Source of the DNA: Stenopsyche tienmushanensis
Taxonomy: Eukaryota > Arthropoda > Insecta > Trichoptera > Stenopsychidae
DNA length: 64,000 bases
Assembly (NCBI GenBank): GCA_008973525.1
Contig: WACJ01000525.1
Coordinates: 1,116,001-1,180,000 of the forward strand
Direction: 5' to 3'
The notes below the pieces were generated by a model, which saw nothing but the letters and a program-made list of their open reading frames with translations, searched no databases and was not told the origin of the DNA. Of this stretch, positions 61,401 through 64,000 are shown piece after piece (position 1 is the first letter of the stretch; every line of letters begins with the position of its first letter). The translations under genes were made by a program, and so were the position numbers.

Positions 61401-62182
61401 ACAACATTGTGTTACTTCTTTTTTCGGTCGTAATCCTAAACTTAATAACAGATCGAAATAATAAGTGAGTAGTTATTATGTAAGAAATTATAAATTATAA
61501 TTCTTAATGTGAAAGACATACATGATTAGTATAGTGTGATTCTTTGCGTCGCTAAAAGCTTTTCTAATCTTGGTTTTCATAACAGAAAGTGCAGTTTCAT
61601 ACAGATAGCTAGTCGAAAATGGAACTAATACTTTACTGCTTAAAAGAGGGGCTTCTATTTTTTTTCAGTTTTATCCAAAATTAACATAGTAATTCGGAAT
61701 GTTTTTTAAAAATTTGATGCAAAGGTTTATCATTTTAAACTTAAAAGAGCTCATCATGAAAACTAACAACGTCTGGAAAATATTCGCGTAAGTCTTCAAT
61801 ATCAAGATCAAATAGGTTGCGTACTCAAATATATTTAACCATGTCTTCTTGAATGGAATGCAATTATCGAAGTCAAATTTAGGTACTCAATTATTATATT
61901 TTTAATCTCTACCAGGTTGATGCATTCTTCTCTTCCAGAAACAAATTCAATGTCGGAAAGGAAAACACTTTATTTTTCTATAATTTTAGCTTTCCTTTGA
62001 TTCTTAATTACTCTGTTAGTCCAATCCTTATGGAGATATTCAACTTATTTAATAAATTTAAGATCTAAATTACCTTTCCCATAATCATATCTAAATCTTC
62101 TGATAGCTTCTTAAAAGCAAGAGAACATGTCATAAGAATATTGGTTTTTGTAAATTCTCTCCAATTGTGTTATTTCTTCTGT
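61401..62182. other. No feature seen; AT-rich
   Basis: No frame or repeat recognised. Confidence 0.4.
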
Positions 62183-62186
62183 TTAA

Positions 62187-62471
62187 CCCGTATGGTAGGA
62201 TGGTCGCCTATTTGCGAGCGAATTCCAGTGATGCGGATTGAGCTCGGAAACAGATGTGAAAGATATAATGAATCGATTTCAAGTGTATTATTTATGTTTA
62301 CTTGGAAAAATAACCGAATATTATGTGCTATCGATAGTGTTTATTTATTTAAATACAAGCTTCATATACGCTGCGACGATCCTGACAGATAAGTGGATTT
62401 GTACGGATAAGTGGACAAGCAAATATAGTATCTAAGATTTTGATATTTTAAATTAGCTCACTACTCAAATG
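62187..62471 (-). mobile_element. TTAACCC MITE family, complete 285-bp copy
   Basis: Flanked by TTAA on both sides (62183-62186 and 62472-62475). Ends CCCGTATGGTAGGATGG and, read on -, CATTTGAGTAGTGAGC. This is the clearest copy for defining the family; it has no coding capacity. Confidence 0.78.
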
Positions 62472-62727
62472 TTAAACAATATGGCCAAGCAACATGCTTG
62501 TTGGACTGATAAAACAGTCTTATTTCCAATATCGAGACATTATCACTTCAACTGCTATTATTTTCTTTTAAAGGAACTCTCTCATTTTTCCAAGCTCATT
62601 CTATTCCTTCTTCATTAAAATTAACAACTGTAATCAGTTCTTTTCGAAAAGCAGACATTATCGTCTTTCCAAATGGCAAATTGGTCGTAAGAATCTACTT
62701 TAAAGCACTATGTTACAACTAGCATCG

Positions 62728-62785
62728 TCTTGTGGCACAGTGGTAAAAGAGCAATGTTCTAATGGAGGATATCGAATAATGCCAT
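62728..62785 (+). mobile_element. tRNA-like SINE head
   Basis: A box TGGCACAGTGG (62733-62743) and a worn B box GGATATCGAATAATGCC (62767-62783), with tRNA-like spacing. It lacks a foldable acceptor stem. Confidence 0.4.
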
Positions 62786-64000
62786 TATAACGATAACATA
62801 TGTTACAGCAAGTGCCGAAAATTTAGCCTGAGCATACGTGAAAATTTCGTTTCATTCTTCCGGCGTGTTTCTTCATTTATAAATCATAATGTTTGAGCGT
62901 GTGCTTTTTAACTTCTTCCATATTTTCTTATGAAATTTCGTTTTTCCCGAATGAATTTACACCAATTTGGGCAAATTAGAATTTATTATCATTCCCGGCA
63001 CGTTTTCTCCCGGAGTGCCACATAACACCAAAGCGGGTGTGAAGCTTGATACTTTTTAATATTGATTCTAGTAATAGACGTTCAATGTTGCTTAATAGTG
63101 GCGGCGCGACAGTGTCAATTTTCAATTATATAGAAAACCACCGACACGCAATGGAAACAATGTTTATGTAGTATGGAAGAACGAGAACGCGACCACCGAA
63201 CGGGTCTTTTAAATAAAATCGTGACTCAGTCGTTATGGTGCTGCGACTATTTGTGCTGGATGTTCATAGAGTTGAGCAACTGTTTGCAGTCGGACTTTTT
63301 GCGACGAACCCGAGGAAACCTCATGAATTCGATGGACACAATGGCGAATTCTGCTTGCGATTTTAATTGACCCAAACGAGATGATTGGACGAAATAAAAT
63401 ACGCCGTGGGAAGATCTCTGAGACGATCGACACATGAATAGAAATATCGAAAATGAAAACGAGAGGTCTTCATCTTCAAGTAGAAGAACTGTCAAAAATA
63501 AAATATTTTCATATTTGAAATAGAAATATCGTTTTCAAACAATCGTTGAAGTAGCGCTGAAAAACGAAGCACCGCAAAGCAAAATAATGCAGTAACTCTT
63601 TTGGGTCAAACAAATTGTAAATCATCGACCACTATATTTTTCATGCGATTTATGCACTCGTAGTATATCGTGTGTTTTTCTTGTAAAATTATGATGAACG
63701 CGTCCCATATATGCCATATATCCATGTTTATGTCTCAGCTTGTAATAGTGCTCTATTCTCTAGATTTAAGCGTAACACAACCATCAGTTGTGGTGCAATA
63801 GTTACCAAACCTATTTATGGTCGTATTTTTATATAAATCTTTTAAAAGTGGATTGCGTTCGTTCAATATCTTGAGACTCGCTTTAAAATTATATTTTAAA
63901 AGGAGGAAAAATTTCATCTACTCGCTATTAACTCGTTCGTCGCCGCGTAATTTTTTGTGGACGTTTTCTTCTTCCGCTTAAGTACGAATTTATTATGTAT
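62786..64000. other. No confirmed gene
   Basis: Balanced-GC DNA to about 63500, then AT-rich. An ATG-started 65-codon + frame at 63173-63370 (starts MEERERDHRTGLLNKI) is unrecognised. Confidence 0.35.

Overview
The window is animal nuclear DNA, most likely from an insect. It has spliced genes with short AT-rich introns, and its transposon load is typical of arthropods: mariner, hAT, piggyBac, pogo/Tigger, non-LTR retroelement ends with GAT-repeat tails, and tRNA-derived SINEs. I could not settle the species or order.

Coding content I can identify sits in the first 4.1 kb. The last two exons of PMS2 (mismatch-repair endonuclease) run on the + strand to a stop at 1797. A complete seven-exon GRWD1 gene (glutamate-rich WD-repeat protein; ribosome assembly and histone binding) runs on the - strand from 4064 to 2237. 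The two genes converge, and their candidate poly(A) signals lie within 40 bases of each other. A decayed reverse-transcriptase fragment lies antisense in the visible PMS2 intron.

About 450 bases upstream of GRWD1, on the other strand, a TATA box and a GC-rich non-coding block ending in a splice-donor-like site look like the start of a + strand gene. A short exon at 37404-37461, with good splice sites and an ATG directly after an in-frame stop, could be its first coding exon. That would make most of the window one very large first intron. This is inference; the protein start is not one I recognise.

The remaining roughly 59 kb alternates between balanced-GC, CpG-retaining DNA without convincing genes and AT-rich DNA holding transposon relics. 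The clearest mobile elements are: a 1.03-kb hAT element with 8-bp duplications nested in a deleted mariner (15390-17190); a 0.6-kb relative (19802-20403); three further hAT fragments; a 236-bp hAT MITE with an internal tandem repeat (55226-55461); a broken piggyBac transposase gene (about 23090-24527); a pogo/Tigger transposase relic (about 33300-34330); a D34D mariner relic (about 30355-30980); a TTAA-flanked MITE family; and an 884-bp TTAA-flanked element (58310-59193).

I found no CRISPR array, rRNA or intact tRNA, and no clear new functional system. The items most worth a second look are the orphan start exon with its upstream 21-bp RFX-type palindrome, a protein-like reading frame with one stop at 31313-31840, and the hAT family with arrays of CCCGGG palindromes.
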